Source of the DNA: Sphingomonas sp. SUN039
GTDB taxonomy: Bacteria; Pseudomonadota; Alphaproteobacteria; Sphingomonadales; Sphingomonadaceae
Direction: 5' to 3'
Assembly: GCF_024758725.1 (NCBI RefSeq)
Contig: NZ_CP096972.1
Span: forward strand, 1,470,001-1,534,000
Length of the DNA: 64,000 bases
Shown piece after piece: positions 18,435 through 26,346 of the stretch. Both the position numbers and the translations under genes were made by a program. Numbering within the stretch: position 1 is the stretch's first letter; each line of letters starts with the position of its first letter. The notes beneath the pieces are model-generated. The model had not been told where the DNA came from. It did not search any database and saw only the letters and a program-made list of their open reading frames with translations.

Positions 18435-20036
18435 TCAGGTGGTCGGCAGCGACGTGCACGACGTCGAGCCCGTACCGAAATTCACCGTTGCGCTGTTGCA
18501 GGCCCAGCCCGCGTACCAGGTGTCGGTGCTGTTGCGGACGGCACCGATCCATGTCGTTGCATCGAAGAAGGTCGACAGCGCAGTCGCGTTGAACCCGGTC
18601 ACCGCTGTCTCGTTCGCGCCGTTGATGAACACGCTGGTCAGCGAGGGGGTGAAGGCATCGCTATTGAAGTTCGTCCCCGTCGCGAAAGCCGCCGCAACCT
18701 GCGCCGCCGTCAAGGTGCCCGAACCGAGATATTTGGTCGCGTTGCACTGGAGCACCACCGACCGCGCGGCGAGCGTCGCCGGGGTCGCCCCCGATCCGTT
18801 CATGCGGATGCATTCGTTGTTCGGCGACAGCAGGATGCCGTTCGCAAGCGTCGTGTCGGAATTGCCGCGGAACAGGCCCGCCGCGAGGTCGTTCGCCTCG
18901 TTATCGGCGCTCGCAACCGGCTGGATCGCAGTCCAGTTGACGACGTTGAGGCGCGTGCGCGGCGTATCGGTTTCGAGCCCGTTGCTGTCGATTTCGAACA
19001 GCGCATCGCCACGGCCCGAGCGGGGCAGCAACAGCGCATACTGAACGTTCATCTGCGCGCCGGTATCGACGTCGAGGCTGTCGTCGTCCGCGCCCGTCGC
19101 AATATAATATTTCAGGTTGACGCCGCCGCCGAAGAATTCGGCCCCGTCATCCGAACTGTTGTGCGACTGGATATGGTCGAGGGTCGTTCCAGTCCCGATC
19201 GCTTCTGTCGTCAGCGCCTGCAATTCGCGGTTCGCACCGAGGACAAAGCCCGAATAGCGGATCTGGACATAGCTCATGCGGCCCGCGTCATAGGCGTTGT
19301 TGGTGCCGCCGAAGCGCGCGAGGTCGGCCGCGCCTTCGGTGTCGCGCTCGCAGGTGTTCGACGCGACTGAACCGACGTTGCAGTCGGTGGTGACGCCGCG
19401 ACCCAGTAGCACGACGCCGCCCCACTGCCCCTGCGATGTATCGTCGTTGAGGCCGAGGATGTTGTCGCGGCTGGTAAAGACAATGGGCGCAGCAGCAGTG
19501 CCGATAGCGCTGATTTTGTTGCCGCGATTGACGGCAAGCCACGACTGACCGGTGTTACCGAACAGGATGACACCCGGATTGATCGTCAGCGTCACATTGG
19601 TGTCGGCGGTCAAAGGCGTAGTGCAGCCGACCGTCGTCGAGGTGACCGGAGCCGCCGCCGTCGGCGCGGTGAAGCCGCCGTCGCAACCGACGTTGACCCG
19701 GCCATTCATGGCATAGACCAGACCCGTGATCTTCGGCAGCGTGATCGACGTGCGGATGACCGACGGCAGCGTGCAGACACGATAGCTGCCAGTCGGACCC
19801 GAAATCGTGCCGCTGTCGGTGAGCCCCTGGGGATCGAGAATTGTCGGGCAGCCCGAGGCGGCGGCGACTGTGGTCGGAGTCGGGGTAGGTGTCGGGGTCG
19901 GTGCGGGCGTTACATTATTGATCGTCACATTGCCGCCGGTGCCGGGCGAGGCGATATCGCTGGCACCACATGCGGCGAGCGCCGCAAACGAGGCACCCGA
20001 CAGCATGACTTGAGTAAGGCGTTTGAACGAGGCCAT
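18435..20036 (-). CDS. Cys-rich, probably surface-exposed lipoprotein
   Basis: The 533-residue product has a lipoprotein signal peptide with lipobox LAAC (cysteine about residue 22), then a Thr-Pro repeat tether (PTPTPTPTPT) and a large domain rich in Asn, Thr and Gly. At least ten cysteines beyond the lipidated one suggest disulfides, so the protein folds outside the cytoplasm. Segments such as VTLTINPGVILFGNTGQSW and GQWGGVVLLG resemble right-handed beta-helix surface proteins. ATG 20036 has GGAG upstream. Position next to a TonB receptor and the T2SS suggests it is a T2SS client like Caulobacter ElpS (from memory, untested). Enzymatic function is unknown. Confidence 0.75.
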   Translation of the reverse strand: MASFKRLTQVMLSGASFAALAACGASDIASPGTGGNVTINNVTPAPTPTPTPTPTTVAAASGCPTILDPQGLTDSGTISGPTGSYRVCTLPSVIRTSITLPKITGLVYAMNGRVNVGCDGGFTAPTAAAPVTSTTVGCTTPLTADTNVTLTINPGVILFGNTGQSWLAVNRGNKISAIGTAAAPIVFTSRDNILGLNDDTSQGQWGGVVLLGRGVTTDCNVGSVASNTCERDTEGAADLARFGGTNNAYDAGRMSYVQIRYSGFVLGANRELQALTTEAIGTGTTLDHIQSHNSSDDGAEFFGGGVNLKYYIATGADDDSLDVDTGAQMNVQYALLLPRSGRGDALFEIDSNGLETDTPRTRLNVVNWTAIQPVASADNEANDLAAGLFRGNSDTTLANGILLSPNNECIRMNGSGATPATLAARSVVLQCNATKYLGSGTLTAAQVAAAFATGTNFNSDAFTPSLTSVFINGANETAVTGFNATALSTFFDATTWIGAVRNSTDTWYAGWACNSATVNFGTGSTSCTSLPTT

Positions 20037-20142
20037 AGTATCTCCGCTCCGGCGCACCGGCTTCGAGTGAATATCGAGGTTGCGGAGATGGCCGACTCAC
20101 CCGGCCCCCTTTTCCGCCCCGCCGGTCGGTTAGGCGGGACGT

Positions 20143-20204
20143 GTGACAGGACGGCGCAGTTACGGCGACAGATCGGAGACTCTGGCGTTACGGCAATGTG
20201 ACAC
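20143..20204 (-). promoter_or_regulatory. Candidate Pho-box array (11-bp phased direct repeats)
   Basis: On the minus strand, toward the lipoprotein gene, CTGTCAC-like heptamers lie at exact multiples of 11 bp. Plus-strand starts are 20143 (GTGACAG), 20165 (GCGACAG), 20176 (GAGACTC, weak), 20187 (GTTACGG, partial) and 20198 (GTGACAC). PhoB sites are direct repeats of CTGTCAT every 11 bp, in the same direction as transcription, as here. The array is ~107 bases upstream of ATG 20036. PhoB binding is inference. Confidence 0.5.
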
Positions 20205-20214
20205 TGGGGATGGC

Positions 20215-20353
20215 TTAGAGTTTGATCACGCCAAGCTGATTTTTTCTTCGAGCGTCAGCGAGATAACGCTCTCAGCCTGAGAGAGTTCTCGCTACCGCTC
20301 GAACGAGCTTCTCGCTGGCGCTCGAAGAAGAAGAACCTGAAAACATGCTCTAA
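20215..20353. repeat. Structured 139-bp intergenic repeat element
   Basis: Bounded by inverted TTAGAG (20215-20220) and CTCTAA (20348-20353). Inside are three copies of TCTCGCTNNCGCTCGAA: one inverted (20247-20263) and two direct (20287-20303, 20310-20326). The outer copies form 20-bp arms (20244-20263 and 20310-20329, one mismatch). Extra hairpins are GCTCGAACGAGC (20297-20308) and CTCTCAG/CTGAGAG (20269-20283). The right end supplies the stop codon of the exporter gene at 20350. It looks like a REP or MITE-like repeat and separates the T2SS and sulfonate loci. No ORF is present in 20037-20349. Confidence 0.7.
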
Positions 20354-21399
20354 ACGAGCAGCAACGCCGCCCCGAGCGCCAGCACGAACGACACGATCGT
20401 CGCGGCGATGACCGGCATCGATGCGCGCCAGCCCTGTTCGAGCAGCAGGTTCATCGGCGAGCGGATGCCGGTCGCGGTGACAGCGAGCAGGAGCAGCGCG
20501 GTGGCGGTCGGTTTGGCGATGTCGAGCACCGGCTGCGGGAGCGTGACGAGCGAGTGCAGCGCACATAGCGCAAGGAAGCCCAACACGAACCACGGCACGC
20601 CGACGCCGCTGCGCTTCACACCGTCTTCGTCGCGATAGGCATAAGCGACCACCGCCAGCGCGGGCGCGAGCAGGGCCACGCGGGTGAGCTTCACGACTGT
20701 CGCGGTCGCGCCCGCCTCGGGCGAATAGCTGTAGCCCGCCCCCAATGCCTGCGCGACGTCGTGGATCGACGCCCCCATCAGGAACCCCGCCTGCCGGTCG
20801 GTGAGGTGCAGCATGTGCGCGAGCGCGGGATAGAGCGACATCGCAAGCGCGCTCGCCGCTGAAACTGCGACCAGAACAAGTGTCAGCTGGGCCTGCGACG
20901 CGCGCTTCTCGCCGAGCACGCTCGACAGCGCCAGCGCAGCTGACGCACCGCAAATTGCGACAGCGCCGCCCGCCAAAGTGCCGAACGCCGCGCCGCGCCC
21001 GATCCATTTCGACATGACGGTGCCGCTCAACGTCACCAGCGCAACCATTGTGGCAATCGCGGCAAAGGCGGGCACGCCCAGACCGGCAATCTGGCCGAAC
21101 GTCACTTGCAACCCGACGAGCACAATGCCCCAGCGCAACAGGGTCTTCGAAGCGAACCCCAGCCCCGCGTGGAGCCGCGCATCGGCATTGGCGAAATTGA
21201 ACGCGAGGCCGATCAGCAGCCCCATCAGCATTATCGGCGCACTATAATGTTCGGAGAGATACGCCGCCGCCAGCGACGCAATCCCGGTCAGCAGCAGGCC
21301 AGGCAGATAGGCGCGAACGCCCTGCCGCTCGGCGGGCGCGGTGTCCAACACGTCGCCGTACAGGTCGGCGGCCAGCGGCAAGCGCCGCGTATCGCTCAC
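20350..21399 (-). CDS. YeiH-family putative sulfate/sulfite exporter
   Basis: The UPF0324/YeiH family comprises ~10-helix membrane proteins annotated as putative anion or sulfate exporters. The 349-residue product has family blocks GLLIGLAFNFANADARLHAGLGFASKTLLRWGIVLVGLQV (only partly quoted features), AICGASAALALSSVL and GASIHDVAQALGAGYSY. GTG 21399 is chosen; it starts 8 bases after the stop of the upstream MFS gene, with TGAGGG before it. As the last gene of an arm with a sulfonate-sugar signature, it plausibly exports sulfite released by the monooxygenase. That role is inference; biochemical proof for the family is thin. Confidence 0.82.
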   Translation of the reverse strand: MSDTRRLPLAADLYGDVLDTAPAERQGVRAYLPGLLLTGIASLAAAYLSEHYSAPIMLMGLLIGLAFNFANADARLHAGLGFASKTLLRWGIVLVGLQVTFGQIAGLGVPAFAAIATMVALVTLSGTVMSKWIGRGAAFGTLAGGAVAICGASAALALSSVLGEKRASQAQLTLVLVAVSAASALAMSLYPALAHMLHLTDRQAGFLMGASIHDVAQALGAGYSYSPEAGATATVVKLTRVALLAPALAVVAYAYRDEDGVKRSGVGVPWFVLGFLALCALHSLVTLPQPVLDIAKPTATALLLLAVTATGIRSPMNLLLEQGWRASMPVIAATIVSFVLALGAALLLV

Positions 21400-21406
21400 G
21401 CAACCC

Positions 21407-22690
21407 TCAGTGCGCAGCGACCGGCGTCGACCCTGCATCGGGTGCGCGACGGATTACGGGAATGAACAGTTGAAGCCATCCGAGCGCCAACAGATAGGAG
21501 AAACCGGCAAAGACGAACAGCGGCAAATAGCCGAGCCCAGCCCCGAGCACGGCGGCCGTGACGGGCTGGATCAGGCCGCCGCCGACATTGCCGACAAACG
21601 CGCCGAATGCAGTCAGCCGCGCGACCTTCGCCCGCGGGGCGATGTCGGTGATCGTCGAGAAGATGCTGAGCGAAAAACCCTGATGCCCCGCGAGCACAAA
21701 GGCCATCATGATCGCGACCGGCCAGAATTGCCCGATATACAGAACGAACGGAACCGGGAGCACGACCAGCGCCGAGGCGAGCATCACGCCCTTTCTGACC
21801 CGGTTGAGGTTCCAACCGCGATCGAGCAGTCGGGTCGACAGCCAGCCCCAGAAGAAGGCGCCGACGCCCGAACCGATGAAGGCGATTGCCATCGCGACGG
21901 CAAGATCGGTACCCTTCAGCCCGAAAGTCTTTCGATAGAAATCGGGCAGCCAGTAAAGCATCAGCCACCAGGTCGCGTCCGACAGCGCTTTCGCGACCGC
22001 AATGCCCCACGTCTGGCGATTGGCGAGGATCGGGCCATAGCTGTCGCCCGTCGTGCCGCCGTCGGCAACGACCGTTTCGTGGCCGTCGTCGACCTTGATC
22101 GTTCCGAACGCGCCCAGCCACAGCACGATGATGACGATCCCGCTGAGTCCGGCCAGAATGAAAGCCCCGCGCCACCCGACCAGGCTTTCGAGCCAGGGAA
22201 TGACGAACGGCATCGATACCAGCCCCACCGCTGCGATCAGGGTTAGCAAACCGACCGCGAACGACCGCCGGTCCGGCTCGAACAGGGTCGAAATCGTCTT
22301 GATATTCAGCGGCGTGCCCATCGACTCGGTCGCACCGAGCCCGATCCGGCAAGCGATGAACTGCCACATGCTCGACGCCCAGCCATGCGCAGCGGCGGCA
22401 ATGCTCCAGGCGCCGACGCCCACAACGTTGCCCCATTTCACGCCCAGCCGGTCGACCAGCCAGCCAGTGAACAGGAAGGCGGCGGCCGATGCATATTGGA
22501 AATAGGCGGCGAGATTGGCGTAGTCTTGGTCGGTCCAGCCGAGATCGCCAGACATCTCGAACTTCAGCAACGCAATGATCTGACGATCCATTGCGTTCGA
22601 AATCCCCGCAAGCGCGAGAATGACGAACAGGATCCAGCGACGTGCCGGGGTCAGGAGCGTAGGAGCCCCGCCGCTCCCGACCCCGGCCAC
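21407..22690 (-). CDS. MFS transporter, hexuronate/anion:cation symporter-like
   Basis: A 427-residue, 12-helix major facilitator with the N-terminal DRQIIALLKFEM motif typical of ACS-family (ExuT-like) transporters. Other segments are GWLVDRLGVKWGNVVGVGAWS (loop 2-3 motif) and RIGLGATESMGTPLNIKTI. The GTG start at 22690 is three bases after the receptor stop, so it belongs to the same operon. ACS members carry organic anions such as hexuronates, so import of an anionic sugar such as sulfoquinovose or its glycoside is reasonable, though not shown. Confidence 0.85.
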   Translation of the reverse strand: MAGVGSGGAPTLLTPARRWILFVILALAGISNAMDRQIIALLKFEMSGDLGWTDQDYANLAAYFQYASAAAFLFTGWLVDRLGVKWGNVVGVGAWSIAAAAHGWASSMWQFIACRIGLGATESMGTPLNIKTISTLFEPDRRSFAVGLLTLIAAVGLVSMPFVIPWLESLVGWRGAFILAGLSGIVIIVLWLGAFGTIKVDDGHETVVADGGTTGDSYGPILANRQTWGIAVAKALSDATWWLMLYWLPDFYRKTFGLKGTDLAVAMAIAFIGSGVGAFFWGWLSTRLLDRGWNLNRVRKGVMLASALVVLPVPFVLYIGQFWPVAIMMAFVLAGHQGFSLSIFSTITDIAPRAKVARLTAFGAFVGNVGGGLIQPVTAAVLGAGLGYLPLFVFAGFSYLLALGWLQLFIPVIRRAPDAGSTPVAAH

Positions 22691-22693
22691 GCC

Positions 22694-25081
22694 TTATTTG
22701 CTCCCGAAATTGAAGCGCGCTGTCACGCCGAAATAACGGTCGGCATCGCGCGGGATTTGATAGAGCAGCGTGCCGCCCGGTCCGCCTGTCCCGATCGTCG
22801 ACGGGTAGGCATTGCCGAGCACGTTCTTTACGATGAACGACACCCGGTATTTGTCGTCGGCACCGACCGCCGCCAGCGTGAAGTCGATCTGCTCATAGGC
22901 AGGGATCGTAACTGCGCTTTGCGTCTGAATCTGCGCGACCGTGTTCAGCGCCTGCAGCTGCGACAGTTGCTTGTCGGTGAAGGTTGCCTGCGCGCCGAGT
23001 TCGATGCCGAAGGGCAGCGAGGCCGGTTCGATGGTGTACGTCACACCCAGCGAACCTTTGAACTTCGGCGCGAAGGCGAGCGGCGTTCCCGGCAGGATCG
23101 CATTGCCAGCCTGGGCGGCGGGTGGCGGGTTGAACGCATCGACGCGCGCCTCGGCATAGGCGATGCCGCCGCTGATCGTGAAGTTGCGCGACGGGCGCAC
23201 CAGCCAGTCGGCCTCGAACCCGCGGCTCGACACGTCGCCCGCATTTATGATCGTCGTCGTCACCGCGCCGTTGACGGTCGTGGGGAAGTTCGACTGGTAA
23301 TTCTTCACCTTCACGTAAAATCCGGTGAGGTTCAGGATCACGCGACCGCCGAACATGCTGTTCTTCAGACCGACTTCGAACGAGTCGGACAGCTCTGGCG
23401 CGATCGGCGCGGTGTTGAAGAACTGCATGTTGAAGAACGTATTGAACGCAGGTCCCTTATAGCCGCGTGCATAGCTGGCATAGACCATGTGGTCGGGGTT
23501 GATGTTGTAATTCAGCGCGACCTTGCCCGACAGGTTATTGGCGCTGGTTGACGCGGTAAACGGCACGCCGTTGGCACCGGTACCGGTGGAGTTGAGCGCC
23601 GCATTGACACCGGCGTCGAACGCTGCACCGATCCCCGCCGGAGCACCGACGCCCGGGAACGTGGTTCCGGTGAAGTTGGTGGTACGGATATGGTCGGTGC
23701 TGACATTATCGTGCGTGTAGCGCAGACCCGCGATCAGCTTCAGCTGCTGCGAAATGTGCAGCGTGCCCTGGCCGAAGAATGCGTAGTTTTCGAAGATCGA
23801 TCCGAAATCGGCAGTACCGCGCGGATTGACGATGGTCGAGCCTGCCGGGCACGGGATGAGCCCACTGGGCAGCGCCACGCCGGTCGATGCGGTGCAATAA
23901 GTGTCGGTACGCGTAAAAATGCGCCGTGCCTTCGCCTTATAATAGAACGCCCCGAGGACATAGTCGAAGGTGTCGCTGACCGGCGAGGTCAGGCGCAGTT
24001 CCTGCGTGAACGTCGACGAACGCTGCGGGCCATCATCATAGATCAGCGGAATCGTCGTATAGACCTGATCGACCCAGCTGCCGTCGCGGATCTCGGTGTT
24101 GTTCCACTTGCGATACGAGGTGATCGAGGTCAGCGTGTGCTCGCCGAGCGACAGGTCGGCCTGCAGCGATGCGCCCCAGGTTTCCTCGGTCGTGCGCGTG
24201 TTGCGGCTCTGGACGATGCGACGGGTGTCGGCACCCTGGATCGGCGCGAGCACCGCCGTCACCGCGGGAATCGTCGCGGCGGTCGGGTTCAGCGCGCCCA
24301 CGACAAAGGCACAGCAATCGTCATCGGCGCGGCGGTAATCGGCCAGCACCTTGATCCGCAGTGCGTCGGTCAGCTGGCCGATGAGCTGCAACCGGCCGCC
24401 GTAGTGCAGATACCCGTTCACATATTGCCGCGTCGTCGCATTGTAGAGATTACCGTCGTAGTTGCCGTAGAAGCCGGTGATCCCCGCCTTCCAGTTTTCG
24501 CCGATCGGGCCGCCGATCGACGCCTTGGCCTTGAACTCGCTGCGGTCGAAATAGCCGACATCGACATAGCCACCCAGCGTGTCGCCGGGTTCGCGCGTGA
24601 CGATGCTGACGACACCGGCCGAGGCGTTCTTGCCGAACAGCGTGCCCTGCGGACCGCGCAGCACTTCGATGCGCTCGATGTCGTAAAGGTCGCCGAACGC
24701 CTCGCCCGCGCGCGCCAGCACGACGCCGTCGAGCACTGCCGACACGCTGGGCTCGGCCGCGATCGAGAAATTGGTGGTACCCAGACCGCGCAGGAACAGC
24801 GCGGAGTTGAGGCCCGTCGTCCCCTTGACGAAGGTCAGCGCGGGGACGAGCCGCGTCGAATCCTCGATGTTGTTTGTCGACAGGCGTTGCAGATCCTTGC
24901 CGCTCACGACCGACACCGCGACCGGCACGTCCTGCAGACGCTCGGTGCGCTTTTGCGCGGTAACGACGATTTCGGTGGGCGCGCCGTCATCGGCAGCCGG
25001 TGCAGGCGTCTGCGCGAGCGCGGGGCTGGCGGCGATCATCGCGAAACCGGCGGTACCTGCCAGCATCAGGGTCTTGGTCAT
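22694..25081 (-). CDS. TonB-dependent receptor of the sulfonate-sugar locus
   Basis: The 795-residue product has a signal peptide (1-24), TonB box EIVVTAQKR (37-45), plug domain (VPVAVSVVSGKDLQ, LFLRGLGT, DIERIEVLRGPQGTLFGKNASAG) and a barrel ending RYFGVTARFNFGSK. ATG 25081 follows a strong AGGAAGGAAGA. It is second in an operon behind a Gfo/Idh/MocA gene, with an operator 20 nt upstream of that gene. It would bring a ligand too large or scarce for porins across the outer membrane, for example sulfoquinovosyl glycerides. Substrate is inferred from context only. Confidence 0.88.
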   Translation of the reverse strand: MTKTLMLAGTAGFAMIAASPALAQTPAPAADDGAPTEIVVTAQKRTERLQDVPVAVSVVSGKDLQRLSTNNIEDSTRLVPALTFVKGTTGLNSALFLRGLGTTNFSIAAEPSVSAVLDGVVLARAGEAFGDLYDIERIEVLRGPQGTLFGKNASAGVVSIVTREPGDTLGGYVDVGYFDRSEFKAKASIGGPIGENWKAGITGFYGNYDGNLYNATTRQYVNGYLHYGGRLQLIGQLTDALRIKVLADYRRADDDCCAFVVGALNPTAATIPAVTAVLAPIQGADTRRIVQSRNTRTTEETWGASLQADLSLGEHTLTSITSYRKWNNTEIRDGSWVDQVYTTIPLIYDDGPQRSSTFTQELRLTSPVSDTFDYVLGAFYYKAKARRIFTRTDTYCTASTGVALPSGLIPCPAGSTIVNPRGTADFGSIFENYAFFGQGTLHISQQLKLIAGLRYTHDNVSTDHIRTTNFTGTTFPGVGAPAGIGAAFDAGVNAALNSTGTGANGVPFTASTSANNLSGKVALNYNINPDHMVYASYARGYKGPAFNTFFNMQFFNTAPIAPELSDSFEVGLKNSMFGGRVILNLTGFYVKVKNYQSNFPTTVNGAVTTTIINAGDVSSRGFEADWLVRPSRNFTISGGIAYAEARVDAFNPPPAAQAGNAILPGTPLAFAPKFKGSLGVTYTIEPASLPFGIELGAQATFTDKQLSQLQALNTVAQIQTQSAVTIPAYEQIDFTLAAVGADDKYRVSFIVKNVLGNAYPSTIGTGGPGGTLLYQIPRDADRYFGVTARFNFGSK

Positions 25082-25133
25082 CGGTCTTCCTTCCTGCGTG
25101 ATGCGCGGCCTGTGGCCGTCGCCTTTTGTGTCG

Positions 25134-26210
25134 TTAGAAACCCAGTTCACTCATCTCGACAACGCGGTGTTCGCGCGCGCTGATTTCGGCGGCGGTACCG
25201 ATGGCAACCGCCATCATCCCGTCGGTCGCGGTCACTTCTACCGGCGTTTCACCCTTCACCGCTGCACAGAATTTCTGATGCTGGTAAAAGGTCGCGCCAT
25301 GGTGGTGCCCGGCATTCAGCGCATGGGCCTCGACCGCGACATGTTCGCGCGTCACCGCCTTGGGCTGATGGAAACCGGTGCGTGGGGAAAACACCAGGTC
25401 GCCGGTCGGAATCAGGCAGTCGAGCCGCGCCTTGTCGCCGACCGCAGTGATCTCTTCCTGGTTCTCCGCCCCTTCCGCAAACATCGACAGGTCGAGCATC
25501 GCGCGGACGCCATTGGCGAAGTCCACGGTCGTGTAGCTGTTGTCGATGATGTCGGGCGTGCGGCCGTCGTAGCGCTCGTCGAGATGGTTCACATCCATCG
25601 CGCCCGAACAATAGACGCGCACTGCCTCGGCACCCACGATCAAGCGCATCAGGTCGAAGAAATGGCAGCATTTTTCGACCATTGTGCCGCCGGTGTTGGC
25701 GCTGAAGCGGTTCCAGTCGCCGACCTTCGGCAGGAAGGGAAAACGGTGCTCGCGGATGCTCAGCATCTGCAACCTGCCGGTGCGTCCGTCATGCACCTGC
25801 CGCACGAACTCGGCGGCGGGCGGCATGAAGCGATACTCCATGGCGGTCCAGAAGATGCCCGGCGATTGAGCGGCACGCTCGACGATCCAGCGCGCGTCCT
25901 CGAGCGTCGTCGCGACCGGCTTTTCGCAAAGGATGTTCAACCCCGCATCAAGCAACGGCTCCAGCACGTCGCGGTGGGTGTAATTCGGGCTGGCCACGAT
26001 GACCGCGTCGAGCTCTGCTTTCGCCAGTTCCATGCTGCTGCCGAAGACCTGCGGGTTAGCCTCGGCCCCCAGCGCGCCTTTTGCCCAGCCGAGCGACGTC
26101 CCCACTGGATCGGCGAGCGCGACGATCTCCGCACCCGGCGTAATCGCGACATTGTTGATGTGCTCGACGCCCATCATGCCGGTACCCACAAGGCCGTAGC
26201 GCAACGTCAT
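25134..26210 (-). CDS. Gfo/Idh/MocA family protein; candidate NAD-dependent sulfoquinovosidase (GH188-like)
   Basis: The 358-residue product has a Rossmann fold with GLVGTGMMG (7-14) and CEKPVATT (lysine 97), and a C-terminal domain with GGTMVEKCCHFFD (His183, Asp186), the usual Gfo/Idh catalytic region. ATG 26210 has a strong GGGAGAG site. It leads the receptor-MFS-exporter arm. I recall GH188, a family of NAD+-dependent sulfoquinovosidases with a Gfo/Idh-like fold found in sulfoquinovose loci; that would fill the missing glycosidase step, since no GH31 is present. A plain sugar dehydrogenase is the alternative. Family is certain; GH188 membership is not verified. Confidence 0.75.
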   Translation of the reverse strand: MTLRYGLVGTGMMGVEHINNVAITPGAEIVALADPVGTSLGWAKGALGAEANPQVFGSSMELAKAELDAVIVASPNYTHRDVLEPLLDAGLNILCEKPVATTLEDARWIVERAAQSPGIFWTAMEYRFMPPAAEFVRQVHDGRTGRLQMLSIREHRFPFLPKVGDWNRFSANTGGTMVEKCCHFFDLMRLIVGAEAVRVYCSGAMDVNHLDERYDGRTPDIIDNSYTTVDFANGVRAMLDLSMFAEGAENQEEITAVGDKARLDCLIPTGDLVFSPRTGFHQPKAVTREHVAVEAHALNAGHHHGATFYQHQKFCAAVKGETPVEVTATDGMMAVAIGTAAEISAREHRVVEMSELGF

Positions 26211-26230
26211 CGTCTCTCCCGATCGCCATT

Positions 26231-26246
26231 TATGACAGCGATGTCT
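26231..26246. promoter_or_regulatory. LacI-type operator, left arm
   Basis: TATGACAGCGATGTCT, with the palindrome GACA-NCGN-TGTC around a central CG, as in LacI/GalR operators. The exact reverse complement is at 27377-27392. This copy lies 20 nt upstream of ATG 26210 and in the 136-bp divergent region before the regulator gene. Confidence 0.85.
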
Positions 26247-26346
26247 GAAAGCGCTCTTCGCACGGACGGATACGCTTCTGCAAGGCCCGAGATTCGTTGC
26301 ATGGAGCGGTGTTGCGCGGTTACAACAATGCCGACAGGGGAAGCCG

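Noticed and set aside
19860-19925. Short tandem repeats near the lipoprotein N-terminus as a CRISPR-like array
   Set aside because: They encode the Thr-Pro tether; there are no unique spacers or cas genes.
20217-20230. AGAGTTTGATC resembling the 5' end of 16S rRNA
   Set aside because: Only about 11 bases match; the sequence then diverges and no rRNA follows.
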